The notes under the pieces are model-generated. The model saw only the letters and a list, made by a program, of their open reading frames with translations, made no database searches and was not told where the DNA came from. A DNA stretch of 64,000 bases, from positions 45,398,842-45,462,841 of the forward strand of contig OW386294.2 of assembly GCA_936432065.2 (NCBI GenBank), written 5' to 3'. The position numbers were made by a program, and so were the translations under genes. Shown piece after piece: positions 1 to 12,600 of the stretch. The stretch comes from Rutpela maculata (taxonomy: Eukaryota; Arthropoda; Insecta; Coleoptera; Cerambycidae). The stretch's first letter is position 1, and every line of letters starts with the position of its first letter.

Positions 1-178
1 CCCATCCTAATTTCGTCAAACCCATGCTAAATATGTCAAACCTCACATACATTTTAAAACCACATAAATTTTCGTTCGGTTTCATCAAACCCATCCTAAT
101 TTCTTCAAACCCATGCTAATTTGCTCAAACCTCAGATAAATTTTCAAACCTCATAAATTTTCGTTCGGTTTCATCAAA

Positions 179-267
179 CCCATCCTAATTTCGTCAAACC
201 CATGCTAAATATGTCAAACCTCACATAAATTTTCAAACCACATAAATTTTCGTTCGGTTTCATCAAA
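179..267 (+). repeat. Satellite A G-type monomer (89 bp, reference copy)
   Basis: A clean example of the commonest G-type unit. It has four parts of 20, 20, 19 and 30 bp, each ending in CAAA. The diagnostic bases are TTTCGTC in part 1 and AAATATGTC in part 2. Part 3 is the CCTCACATAAATTTTC sub-repeat, and part 4 carries the TTTTCGTTCGG box. Composition counted by hand is 31 A, 28 T, 24 C and 6 G, so about 34% GC with a 4:1 excess of C over G on this strand. A second G form has AATTTTGTC in part 2 and CCTCACAT instead of CCACAT in part 4, making 91 bp (for example 431-521). A third form has a CATACATTTTAAAA change in part 3 (first copy 1-89). Confidence 0.95.
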
Positions 268-358
268 CCCATCCTAATTTCTTCAAACCCATGCTAAATT
301 GCTCAAACCTCAGATAAATTTTCAAACCTCACATAAATTTTCGTTCGGTTTCATCAAA
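268..358 (+). repeat. Satellite A T-type monomer (91 bp, reference copy)
   Basis: An example of the T-type class, with TTTCTTC in part 1 and AAATTGCTC in part 2. Part 3 varies as CACAT, CAGAT or CAGGT. Part 4 begins CCACAT (89-bp unit), CCTCACAT (91-bp unit, as here) or CCTCAT with AATTTGCTC in part 2 (89-bp unit, for example 90-178). These linked variants define at least five T subtypes whose order along the array is not random and forms the HOR. Confidence 0.93.
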
Positions 359-430
359 CCCATCCTAATTTCTTCAAACCCATGCTAAATTGCTCAAACC
401 TCACATAAATTTTCGTTCGGATTCATCAAA
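359..430 (+). repeat. Satellite A short monomer (72 bp, sub-repeat 3 missing)
   Basis: This T-type unit goes straight from part 2 to a CCTCACATAAATTTTCGTTCGG segment, so one 19-bp sub-repeat is missing. It ends GGATTCATC instead of the usual GGTTTCATC. In the copies I followed, the 72-bp unit carries this GGATTC ending and is followed by a G-type monomer; a rarer short form with GGTTTC also occurs (for example near 3,862-3,898). The form recurs throughout the array and occurs twice in each 771-bp HOR, so it is an established subtype and not a sporadic deletion. Confidence 0.93.
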
Positions 431-1451
431 CCCATCCTAATTTCGTCAAACCCATGCTAATTTTGTCAAACCTCACATAAATTTTCAAACCTCACATAAA
501 TTTTCGTTCGGTTTCATCAAACCCATCCTAATTTCGTCAAACCCATGCTAAATATGTCAAACCTCACATAAATTTTCAAACCACATAAATTTTCGTTCGG
601 TTTCATCAAACCCATCCTAATTTCTTCAAACCCATGCTAAATTGCTCAAACCTCACATAAATTTTCAAACCGCATAAATTTTCGTTCGGTTTCATCAAAC
701 CCATCCTAATTTCTTCAAACCCATGCTAAATTGCTAAAACCTCAGATAAATTTTCAAACCACATAAATTTTCGTTCGGTTTCATCAAACCCATCCTAATT
801 TCGTCAAACCCATGCTAATTTTGTCAAACCTCACATAAATTTTCAAACCTCACATAAATTTTCGTTCGGTTTCATCAAACCCATCCTAATTTCTTCAAAC
901 CCATGCTAAATTGCTCAAACCTCAGGTAAATTTTCAAACCACATAAATTTTCGTTCGGTTTCATCAAACCCATCCTAATTTCGTCAAACCCATGCTAAAT
1001 ATGTCAAACCTCACATAAATTTTCAAACCACATAAATTTTCGTTCGGTTTCATCAAACCCATCCTAATTTCTTCAAACCCATGCTAAATTGCTCAAACCT
1101 CACATAAATTTTCGTTCGGATTCATCAAACCCATCCTAATTTCGTCAAACCCATGCTAATTTTGTCAAACCTCACATAAATTTTCGTTCGGTTTCATCAA
1201 ACCCATCCTAATTTCTTCAAACCCATGCTAAATTGCTCAAACCTCACATAAATTTTCGTTCGGATTCATCAAACCCATCCTAATTTCGTCAAACCCATGC
1301 TAAATATGTCAAACCTCACATAAATTTTCAAACCACATAAATTTTCGTTCGGTTTCATCAAACCCATCCTAATTTCTTCAAACCCATGCTAAATTGCTCA
1401 AACCTCAGGTAAATTTTCAAACCACATAAATTTTCGTTCGGTTTCATCAAA

Positions 1452-2222
1452 CCCATCCTAATTTCGTCAAACCCATGCTAAATATGTCAAACCTCACATA
1501 CATTTTAAAACCACATAAATTTTCGTTCGGTTTCATCAAACCCATCCTAATTTCTTCAAACCCATGCTAATTTGCTCAAACCTCAGATAAATTTTCAAAC
1601 CTCATAAATTTTCGTTCGGTTTCATCAAACCCATCCTAATTTCGTCAAACCCATGCTAAATATGTCAAACCTCACATAAATTTTCAAACCACATAAATTT
1701 TCGTTCGGTTTCATCAAACCCATCCTAATTTCTTCAAACCCATGCTAAATTGCTCAAACCTCAGATAAATTTTCAAACCTCACATAAATTTTCGTTCGGT
1801 TTCATCAAACCCATCCTAATTTCTTCAAACCCATGCTAAATTGCTCAAACCTCACATAAATTTTCGTTCGGATTCATCAAACCCATCCTAATTTCGTCAA
1901 ACCCATGCTAATTTTGTCAAACCTCACATAAATTTTCAAACCTCACATAAATTTTCGTTCGGTTTCATCAAACCCATCCTAATTTCTTCAAACCCATGCT
2001 AAATTGCTCAAACCTCACATAAATTTTCGTTCGGATTCATCAAACCCATCCTAATTTCGTCAAACCCATGCTAAATATGTCAAACCTCACATAAATTTTC
2101 AAACCACATAAATTTTCGTTCGGTTTCATCAAACCCATCCTAATTTCTTCAAACCCATGCTAAATTGCTCAAACCTCAGGTAAATTTTCAAACCACATAA
2201 ATTTTCGTTCGGTTTCATCAAA
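1452..2222 (+). repeat. Nine-monomer higher-order repeat, 771 bp (copy)
   Basis: The order of units is G with CATACATTTTAAAA (89), T with AATTTGC/CAGAT/CCTCAT (89), G (89), T with CAGAT/CCTCACAT (91), short T (72), G with AATTTTG (91), short T (72), G (89), T with CAGGT (89). These sum to 771 bp. The next CATACATTTTAAAA unit starts at 2,223, exactly 771 bp on. The CATACATTTTAAAA variant is the easiest marker of the HOR start. Confidence 0.9.
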
Positions 2223-2952
2223 CCCATCCTAATTTCGTCAAACCCATGCTAAATATGTCAAACCTCACATACATTTTAAAACCACATAAATTTTCGTTCG
2301 GTTTCATCAAACCCATCCTAATTTCGTCAAACCCATGCTAATTTTGTCAAACCTCACATAAATTTTCAAACCTCACATAAATTTTCGTTCGGTTTCATCA
2401 AACCCATCCTAATTTCTTCAAACCCATGCTAAATTGCTCAAACCTCAGGTAAATTTTCAAACCACATAAATTTTCGTTCGGTTTCATCAAACCCATCCTA
2501 ATTTCGTCAAACCCATGCTAAATATGTCAAACCTCACATAAATTTTCAAACCACATAAATTTTCGTTCGGTTTCATCAAACCCATCCTAATTTCTTCAAA
2601 CCCATGCTAATTTGCTCAAACCTCAGATAAATTTTCAAACCTCATAAATTTTCGTTCAGATTCATCAAACCCATCCTAATTTCGTCAAACCCATGCTAAT
2701 TTTGTCAAACCTCACATAAATTTTCAAACCTCACATAAATTTTCGTTCGGTTTCATCAAACCCATCCTAATTTCTTCAAACCCATGCTAAATTGCTCAAA
2801 CCTCACATAAATTTTCAAACCACATAAATTTTCGTTCGGTTTCATCAAACCCATCCTAATTTCTTCAAACCCATGCTAAATTGCTCAAACCTCAGATAAA
2901 TTTTCAAACCTCATAAATTTTCGTTCGGTTTCATCAAACCCATCCTAATTTC

Positions 2953-5900
2953 GTCAAACCCATGCTAAATATGTCAAACCTCACATAAATTTTCAAACCA
3001 CATAAATTTTCGTTCGGTTTCATCAAACCCATCCTAATTTCTTCAAACCCATGCTAAATTGCTCAAACCTCACATAAATTTTCAAACCACATAAATTTTC
3101 GTTCGGTTTCATCAAACCCATCCTAATTTCTTCAAACCCATGCTAAATTGCTCAAACCTCACATAAATTTTCAAACCACATAAATTTTCGTTCGGTTTCA
3201 TCAAACCCATCCTAATTTCTTCAAACCCATGCTAAATTGCTCAAACCTCAGATAAATTTTCAAACCACATAAATTTTCGTTCGGTTTCATCAAACCCATC
3301 CTAATTTCGTCAAACCCATGCTAATTTTGTCAAACCTCACATAAATTTTCAAACCTCACATAAATTTTAGTTCGGTTTCATCAAACCCATCCTAATTTCT
3401 TCAAACCCATGCTAAATTGCTCAAACCTCAGGTAAATTTTCAAACCACATAAATTTTCGTTCGGTTTCATCAAACCCATCCTAATTTCGTCAAACCCATG
3501 CTAAATATGTCAAACCTCACATAAATTTTCAAACCACATAAATTTTCGTTCGGTTTCATCAAACCCATCCTAATTTCTTCAAACCCATGCTAATTTGCTC
3601 AAACCTCAGATAAATTTTCAAACCTCATAAATTTTCGTTCAGATTCATCAAACCCATCCTAATTTCGTCAAACCCATGCTAATTTTGTCAAACCTCACAT
3701 AAATTTTCAAACCTCACATAAATTTTCGTTCGGTTTCATCAAACCCATCCTAATTTCTTCAAACCCATGCTAAATTGCTCAAACCTCACATAAATTTTCA
3801 AACCACATAAATTTTCGTTCGGTTTCATCAAACCCATCCTAATTTCTTCAAAACCATGCTAAATTGCTCAAACCTCACATAAATTTTCGTTCGGTTTCAT
3901 CAAACCCATCCTAATTTCTTCAAACCCATGCTAAATTGCTCAAACCTCAGATAAATTTTCAAACCACATAAATTTTCGTTCGGTTTCATCAAATCCATCC
4001 TAATTTCGTCAAACCCATGCTAAATATGTCAAACCTCACATAAATTTTCAAACCACATACATTTTCGTTCGGTTTCATCAAACCCATCCTAATTTCTTAA
4101 AACCCATGCTAAATTGCTCAAACCTCAGATAAATTTTCAAACCTCACATAAATTTTCGTTCGGTTTCATCAAACCCATTCTAATTTCTTCAAACCCATGC
4201 TAAATTGCTCAAAACTCACATAAATTTTCGTTCGGATTCATCAAACCCATCCTAATTTCGTCAAACCCATGCTAAATATGTCAAACCTCACATAAATTTT
4301 CAAACCACATAAATTTTCGTTCGGTTTCATCAAACCCATCCTAATTTCTTCAAACCCATGCTAAATTGCTCAAACCTCAGGTAAATTTTCAAACCACATA
4401 AATTTTCGTTCGGTTTCATCAAACCCATCCTAATTTCGTCAAACCCATGCTAAATATGTCAAACCTCACATACATTTTAAAACCACATAAATTTTCGTTC
4501 GGTTTCATCAAACCCATCCTAATTTCTTCAAACCCATGCTAATTTGCTCAAACCTCAGATAAATTTTCAAACCTCATAAATTTTCGTTCGGTTTCATCAA
4601 ACCCATCCTAATTTCGTCAAACCCATGCTAAATATGTCAAACCTCACATAAATTTTCAAACCACATAAATTTTCGTTCGGTTTCATCAAACCCATCCTAA
4701 TTTCTTCAAACCCATGCTAAATATGTCAAACCTCACATAAATTTTCAAACCACATAAATTTTCGTTCGGTTTCATCAAACCCATCCTAATTTCTTCAAAC
4801 CCATGCTAAATTGCTCAAACCTCACATAAATTTTCAAACCACATAAATTTTCGTTCGGTTTCATCAAACCCATCCTAATTTCTTCAAACCCATGCTAAAT
4901 TGCTCAAACCTCACATAAATTTTCAAACCACATAAATTTTCGTTCGGTTTCATCAAACCCATCCTAATTTCTTCAAACCCATGCTAAATTGCTCAAACCT
5001 CAGATAAATTTTCAAACCACATAAATTTTCGTTCGGTTTCATCAAACCCATCCTAATTTCGTCAAACCCATGCTAATTTTGTCAAACCTCACATAAATTT
5101 TCAAACCTCACATAAATTTTCGTTCGGTTCATCAAACCCATCCTAATTTCTTCAAACCCATGCTAAATTGCTCAAACCTCAGGTAAATTTTCAAACCACA
5201 TAAATTTTCGTTCGGTTTCATCAAACCCATCCTAATTTCGTCAAACCCATGCTAAATATGTCAAACCTCACATAAATTTTCAAACCACATAAATTTTCGT
5301 TCGGTTTCATCAAACCCATCCTAATTTCTTCAAACCCATGCTAATTTGCTCAAACCTCAGATAAATTTTCAAACCTCATAAATTTTCGTTCAGATTCATC
5401 AAACCCATCCTAATTTCGTCAAACCCATGCTAATTTTGTCAAACCTCACATAAATTTTCAAACCTCACATAAATTTTCGTTCGGTTTCATCAAACCCATC
5501 CTAATTTCTTCAAACCCATGCTAAATTGCTCAAACCTCACATAAATTTTCAAACCACATAAATTTTCGTTCGGTTTCATCAAACCCATCCTAATTTCTTC
5601 AAAACCATGCTAAATTGCTCAAACCTCACATAAATTTTCGTTCGGTTTCATCAAACCCATCCTAATTTCTTCAAACCCATGCTAAATTGCTCAAACCTCA
5701 GATAAATTTTCAAACCACATAAATTTTCGTTCGGTTTCATCAAATCCATCCTAATTTCGTCAAACCCATGCTAAATATGTCAAACCTCACATAAATTTTC
5801 AAACCACATACATTTTCGTTCGGTTTCATCAAACCCATCCTAATTTCTTAAAACCCATGCTAAATTGCTCAAACCTCAGATAAATTTTCAAACCTCACAT

Positions 5901-6455
5901 AAATTTTCGTTCGGTTTCATCAAACCCATTCTAATTTCTTCAAACCCATGCTAAATTGCTCAAAACTCACATAAATTTTCGTTCGGATTCATCAAACCCA
6001 TCCTAATTTCGTCAAACCCATGCTAAATATGTCAAACCTCACATAAATTTTCAAACCACATAAATTTTCGTTCGGTTTCATCAAACCCATCCTAATTTCT
6101 TCAAACCCATGCTAAATTGCTCAAACCTCAGGTAAATTTTCAAACCACATAAATTTTCGTTCGGTTTCATCAAACCCATCCTAATTTCGTCAAACCCATG
6201 CTAAATATGTCAAACCTCACATACATTTTAAAACCACATAAATTTTCGTTCGGTTTCATCAAACCCATCCTAATTTCTTCAAACCCATGCTAATTTGCTC
6301 AAACCTCAGATAAATTTTCAAACCTCATAAATTTTCGTTCGGTTTCATCAAACCCATCCTAATTTCGTCAAACCCATGCTAAATATGTCAAACCTCACAT
6401 AAATTTTCAAACCACATAAATTTTCGTTCGGTTTCATCAAACCCATCCTAATTTC
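2953..6455 (+). repeat. 1,751-bp tandem segmental duplication inside satellite A
   Basis: The two copies run about 2,953-4,704 and 4,705-6,455. Three rare markers occur in both at the same offset: TTCAGATTC (3,638 and 5,389), a lost C giving CAAAACCATG (3,851 and 5,602), and AAATCCATCC (3,991 and 5,742). Copy 2 has a private 1-bp deletion (GGTTCATC near 5,127), so the offset is 1,752 to its left. Copy 1 has a private TTTTAGTTCGG at 3,369. The breakpoint falls inside a chimeric monomer at 4,690-4,778. Confidence 0.88.
4690..4778 (+). repeat. Chimeric T/G monomer at duplication breakpoint
   Basis: This 89-bp unit combines the T-type part 1 (TTTCTTC) with the G-type part 2 (AAATATGTC). In the rest of the array I followed, TTTCTTC goes with TTGCTC and TTTCGTC goes with ATATGTC or TTTTGTC. 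The switch lies between 4,706 and 4,722, exactly where the two copies of the 1,751-bp duplication must join, so the monomer looks like the scar of an unequal exchange. It is the only such hybrid I noticed. Confidence 0.85.
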
Positions 6456-7854
6456 TTCAAACCCATGCTAAATTGCTCAAACCTCAGATAAATTTTCAAA
6501 CCTCACATAAATTTTCGTTCGGTTTCATCAAACCCATCCTAATTTCTTCAAACCCATGCTAAATTGCTCAAACCTCACATAAATTTTCGTTCGGATTCAT
6601 CAAACCCATCCTAATTTCGTCAAACCCATGCTAATTTTGACAAACCTCACTTAAATTTTCAAACCTCACATAAATTTTCGTTCGGTTTCATCAAACCCAT
6701 CCTAATTTCTTCAAACCCATGCTAAATTGCTCAAACCTCACATAAATTTTCGTTCGGATTCATCAAACCCATCCTAATTTCGTCAAACCCATGCTAAATA
6801 TGTCAAACCTCACATAAATTTTCAAACCACATAAATTTTCGTTCGGTTTCATCAAACCCATCCTAATTTCTTCAAACCCATGCTAAATTGCTCAAACCTC
6901 AGGTAAATTTTCAAACCACATAAATTTTCGTTCGGTTTCATCAAACCCATCCTAATTTCGTCAAACCCATGCTAAATATGTCAAACCTCACATAAATTTT
7001 CAAACCACATAAATTTTCGTTCGGTTTCATCAAACCCATCCTAATTTCTTCAAACCCATGCTAAATTGCTCAAACCTCAGGTAAATTTTCAAACCACATA
7101 AATTTTCGTTCGGTTTCATCAAACCCATCCTAATTTCTTCAAACCCATGCTAATTTGCTCAAACCTCAGATAAATTTTCAAACCTCATAAATTTTCGTTC
7201 GGATTCATCAAACCCATCCTAATTTCGTCAAACCCATGCTAATTTTGTCAAACCTCACATAAATTTTCAAACCTCACATACATTTTCGTTCGGTTTCATC
7301 AAACCCATCCTAATTTCTTCAAACCCATGCTAAATTGCTCAAACCTCACATAAATTTTCAAACCACATAAATTTTCGTTCGGTTTCATCAAACCCATCCT
7401 AATTTCTTCAAACCCATGCTAAATTGCTCAAACCTCACATAAATTTTCGTTCGGTTTCATCAAACCCATCCTAATTTCGTCAAACCCATGCTAAATATGT
7501 CAAACCTCACATAAATTTTCAAACCACATAAATTTTCGTTCGGTTTCATCAAACCCATCCTAATTTCTTCAAACCCATGCTAAATTGCTCAAACCTCAGA
7601 TAAATTTTCAAACCTCACATAAATTTTCGTTCGGTTTCATCAAACCCATTCTAATTTCTTCAAACCCATGCTAAATTGCTCAAACCTCACATAAATTTTC
7701 GTTCGGATTCATCAAACCCATCCTAATTTCGTCAAACCCATGCTAAATATGTCAAACCTCACATAAATTTTCAAACCACATAAATTTTCGTTCGGTTTCA
7801 TCAAACCCATCCTAATTTCTTCAAACCCATGCTAAATTGCTCAAACCTCACATA

Positions 7855-9694
7855 AATTTTCAAACCACATAAATTTTCGTTCGGTTTCATCAAACCCATC
7901 CTAATTTCTTCAAACCCATGCTAAATTGCTCAAACCTCACATAAATTTTCAAACCGCATAAATTTTCGTTCGGTTTCATCAAACCCATCCTAATTTCTTC
8001 AAACCCATGCTAAATTGCTAAAACCTCAGATAAATTTTCAAACCACATAAATTTTCGTTCGGTTTCATCAAACCCATCCTAATTTCGTCAAACCCATGCT
8101 AATTTTGTCAAACCTCACATAAATTTTCAAACCTCACATAAATTTTCGTTCGGTTTCATCAAACCCATCCTAATTTCTTCAAACCCATGCTAAATTGCTC
8201 AAACCTCAGGTAAATTTTCAAACCACATAAATTTTCGTTCGGTTTCATCAAACCCATCCTAATTTCGTCAAACCCATGCTAAATATGTCAAACCTCACAT
8301 AAATTTTCAAACCACATAAATTTTCGTTCGGTTTCATCAAACCCATCCTAATTTCTTCAAACCCATGCTAAATTGCTCAAACCTCACATAAATTTTCGTT
8401 CGGATTCATCAAACCCATCCTAATTTCGTCAAACCCATGCTAATTTTGTCAAACCTCACATAAATTTTCGTTCGGTTTCATCAAACCCATCCTAATTTCT
8501 TCAAACCCATGCTAAATTGCTCAAACCTCACATAAATTTTCGTTCGGATTCATCAAACCCATCCTAATTTCGTCAAACCCATGCTAAATATGTCAAACCT
8601 CACATAAATTTTCAAACCACATAAATTTTCGTTCGGTTTCATCAAACCCATCCTAATTTCTTCAAACCCATGCTAAATTGCTCAAACCTCACATAAATTT
8701 TCGTTCGGATTCATCAAACCCATCCTAATTTCGTCAAACCCATGCTAATTTTGTCAAACCTCACATAAATTTTCAAACCTCACATAAATTTTCGTTCGGT
8801 TTCATCAAACCCATCCTAATTTCGTCAAACCCATGCTAAATATGTCAAACCTCACATAAATTTTCAAACCACATAAATTTTCGTTCGGTTTCATCAAACC
8901 CATCCTAATTTCTTCAAACCCATGCTAAATTGCTCAAACCTCACATAAATTTTCAAACCGCATAAATTTTCGTTCGGTTTCATCAAACCCATCCTAATTT
9001 CTTCAAACCCATGCTAAATTGCTAAAACCTCAGATAAATTTTCAAACCACATAAATTTTCGTTCGGTTTCATCAAACCCATCCTAATTTCGTCAAACCCA
9101 TGCTAATTTTGTCAAACCTCACATAAATTTTCAAACCTCACATAAATTTTCGTTCGGTTTCATCAAACCCATCCTAATTTCTTCAAACCCATGCTAAATT
9201 GCTCAAACCTCAGGTAAATTTTCAAACCACATAAATTTTCGTTCGGTTTCATCAAACCCATCCTAATTTCGTCAAACCCATGCTAAATATGTCAAACCTC
9301 ACATAAATTTTCAAACCACATAAATTTTCGTTCGGTTTCATCAAACCCATCCTAATTTCTTCAAACCCATGCTAAATTGCTCAAACCTCACATAAATTTT
9401 CGTTCGGATTCATCAAACCCATCCTAATTTCGTCAAACCCATGCTAATTTTGTCAAACCTCACATAAATTTTCGTTCGGTTTCATCAAACCCATCCTAAT
9501 TTCTTCAAACCCATGCTAAATTGCTCAAACCTCACATAAATTTTCGTTCGGATTCATCAAACCCATCCTAATTTCGTCAAACCCATGCTAAATATGTCAA
9601 ACCTCACATAAATTTTCAAACCACATAAATTTTCGTTCGGTTTCATCAAACCCATCCTAATTTCTTCAAACCCATGCTAAATTGCTCAAACCTC
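7855..9694 (+). repeat. 1,004-bp offset duplication inside satellite A
   Basis: About 840 bp at 7,855-8,690 recur at 8,859-9,694. Shared markers are CCGCAT for CCACAT (7,955 and 8,959) and TTGCTAAAACC for TTGCTCAAACC (8,017 and 9,021). Both ends were placed by the first mismatched subtype. The same CCGCAT marker at 671 and the TTGCTAAAACC beside it show a more distant relative near the left edge of the window. Confidence 0.7.
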
Positions 9695-12600
9695 AGGTAA
9701 ATTTTCAAACCACATAAATTTTCGTTCGGTTTCATCAAACCCATCCTAATTTCGTCAAACCCATGCTAAATATGTCAAACCTCACATACATTTTAAAACC
9801 ACATAAATTTTCGTTCGGTTTCATCAAACCCATCCTAATTTCTTCAAACCCATGCTAATTTGCTCAAACCTCAGATAAATTTTCAAACCTCATAAATTTT
9901 CGTTCGGTTTCATCAAACCCATCCTAATTTCGTCAAACCCATGCTAAATATGTCAAACCTCACATAAATTTTCAAACCACATAAATTTTCGTTCGGTTTC
10001 ATCAAACCCATCCTAATTTCTTCAAACCCATGCTAAATTGCTCAAACCTCAGATAAATTTTCAAACCTCACATAAATTTTCGTTCGGTTTCATCAAACCC
10101 ATCCTAATTTCTTCAAACCCATGCTAAATTGCTCAAACCTCACATAAATTTTCGTTCGGATTCATCAAACCCATCCTAATTTCGTCAAACCCATGCTAAT
10201 TTTGTCAAACCTCACATAAATTTTCAAACCTCACATAAATTTTCGTTCGGTTTCATCAAACCCATCCTAATTTCTTCAAACCCATGCTAAATTGCTCAAA
10301 CCTCACATAAATTTTCGTTCGGATTCATCAAACCCATCCTAATTTCGTCAAACCCATGCTAAATATGTCAAACCTCACATAAATTTTCAAACCACATAAA
10401 TTTTCGTTCGGTTTCATCAAACCCATCCTAATTTCTTCAAACCCATGCTAAATTGCTCAAACCTCACATAAATTTTCGTTCGGATTCATCAAACCCATCC
10501 TAATTTCGTCAAACCCATGCTAAATATGTCAAACCTCACATAAATTTTCAAACCACATAAATTTTCGTTCGGTTTCATCAAACCCATCCTAATTTCGTCA
10601 AACCCATGCTAAATATGTCAAACCTCACATACATTTTAAAACCACATAAATTTTCGTTCGGTTTCATCAAACCCATCCTAATTTCGTCAAACCCATGCTA
10701 ATTTTGTCAAACCTCACATAAATTTTCAAACCTCACATAAATTTTCGTTCGGTTTCATCAAACCCATCCTAATTTCTTCAAACCCATGCTAAATTGCTCA
10801 AACCTCAGGTAAATTTTCAAACCACATAAATTTTCGTTCGGTTTCATCAAACCCATCCTAATTTCGTCAAACCCATGCTAAATATGTCAAACCTCACATA
10901 AATTTTCAAACCACATAAATTTTCGTTCGGTTTCATCAAACCCATCCTAATTTCTTCAAACCCATGCTAATTTGCTCAAACCTCAGATAAATTTTCAAAC
11001 CTCATAAATTTTCGTTCAGATTCATCAAACCCATCCTAATTTCGTCAAACCCATGCTAATTTTGTCAAACCTCACATAAATTTTCAAACCTCACATAAAT
11101 TTTCGTTCGGTTTCATCAAACCCATCCTAATTTCTTCAAACCCATGCTAAATTGCTCAAACCTCACATAAATTTTCAAACCACATAAATTTTCGTTCGGT
11201 TTCATCAAACCCATCCTAATTTCTTCAAACCCATGCTAAATTGCTCAAACCTCAGATAAATTTTCAAACCTCATAAATTTTCGTTCGGTTTCATCAAACC
11301 CATCCTAATTTCGTCAAACCCATGCTAAATATGTCAAACCTCACATAAATTTTCAAACCACATAAATTTTCGTTCGGTTTCATCAAACCCATCCTAATTT
11401 CTTCAAACCCATGCTAAATTGCTCAAACCTCACATAAATTTTCAAACCACATAAATTTTCGTTCGGTTTCATCAAACCCATCCTAATTTCTTCAAACCCA
11501 TGCTAAATTGCTCAAACCTCACATAAATTTTCAAACCACATAAATTTTCGTTCGGTTTCATCAAACCCATCCTAATTTCTTCAAACCCATGCTAAATTGC
11601 TCAAACCTCAGATAAATTTTCAAACCACATAAATTTTCGTTCGGTTTCATCAAACCCATCCTAATTTCGTCAAACCCATGCTAATTTTGTCAAACCTCAC
11701 ATAAATTTTCAAACCTCACATAAATTTTCGTTCGGTTTCATCAAACCCATCCTAATTTCTTCAAACCCATGCTAAATTGCTCAAACCTCAGGTAAATTTT
11801 CAAACCACATAAATTTTCGTTCGGTTTCATCAAACCCATCCTAATTTCGTCAAACCCATGCTAAATATGTCAAACCTCACATAAATTTTCAAACCACATA
11901 AATTTTCGTTCGGTTTCATCAAACCCATCCTAATTTCTTCAAACCCATGCTAATTTGCTCAAACCTCAGATAAATTTTCAAACCTCATAAATTTTCGTTC
12001 AGATTCATCAAACCCATCCTAATTTCGTCAAACCCATGCTAATTTTGTCAAACCTCACATAAATTTTCAAACCTCACATAAATTTTCGTTCGGTTTCATC
12101 AAACCCATCCTAATTTCTTCAAACCCATGCTAAATTGCTCAAACCTCACATAAATTTTCAAACCACATAAATTTTCGTTCGGTTTCATCAAACCCATCCT
12201 AATTTCTTCAAAACCATGCTAAATTGCTCAAACCTCACATAAATTTTCGTTCGGTTTCATCAAACCCATCCTAATTTCTTCAAACCCATGCTAAATTGCT
12301 CAAACCTCAGATAAATTTTCAAACCACATAAATTTTCGTTCGGTTTCATCAAATCCATCCTAATTTCGTCAAACCCATGCTAAATATGTCAAACCTCACA
12401 TAAATTTTCAAACCACATACATTTTCGTTCGGTTTCATCAAACCCATCCTAATTTCTTAAAACCCATGCTAAATTGCTCAAACCTCAGATAAATTTTCAA
12501 ACCTCACATAAATTTTCGTTCGGTTTCATCAAACCCATTCTAATTTCTTCAAACCCATGCTAAATTGCTCAAAACTCACATAAATTTTCGTTCGGATTCA

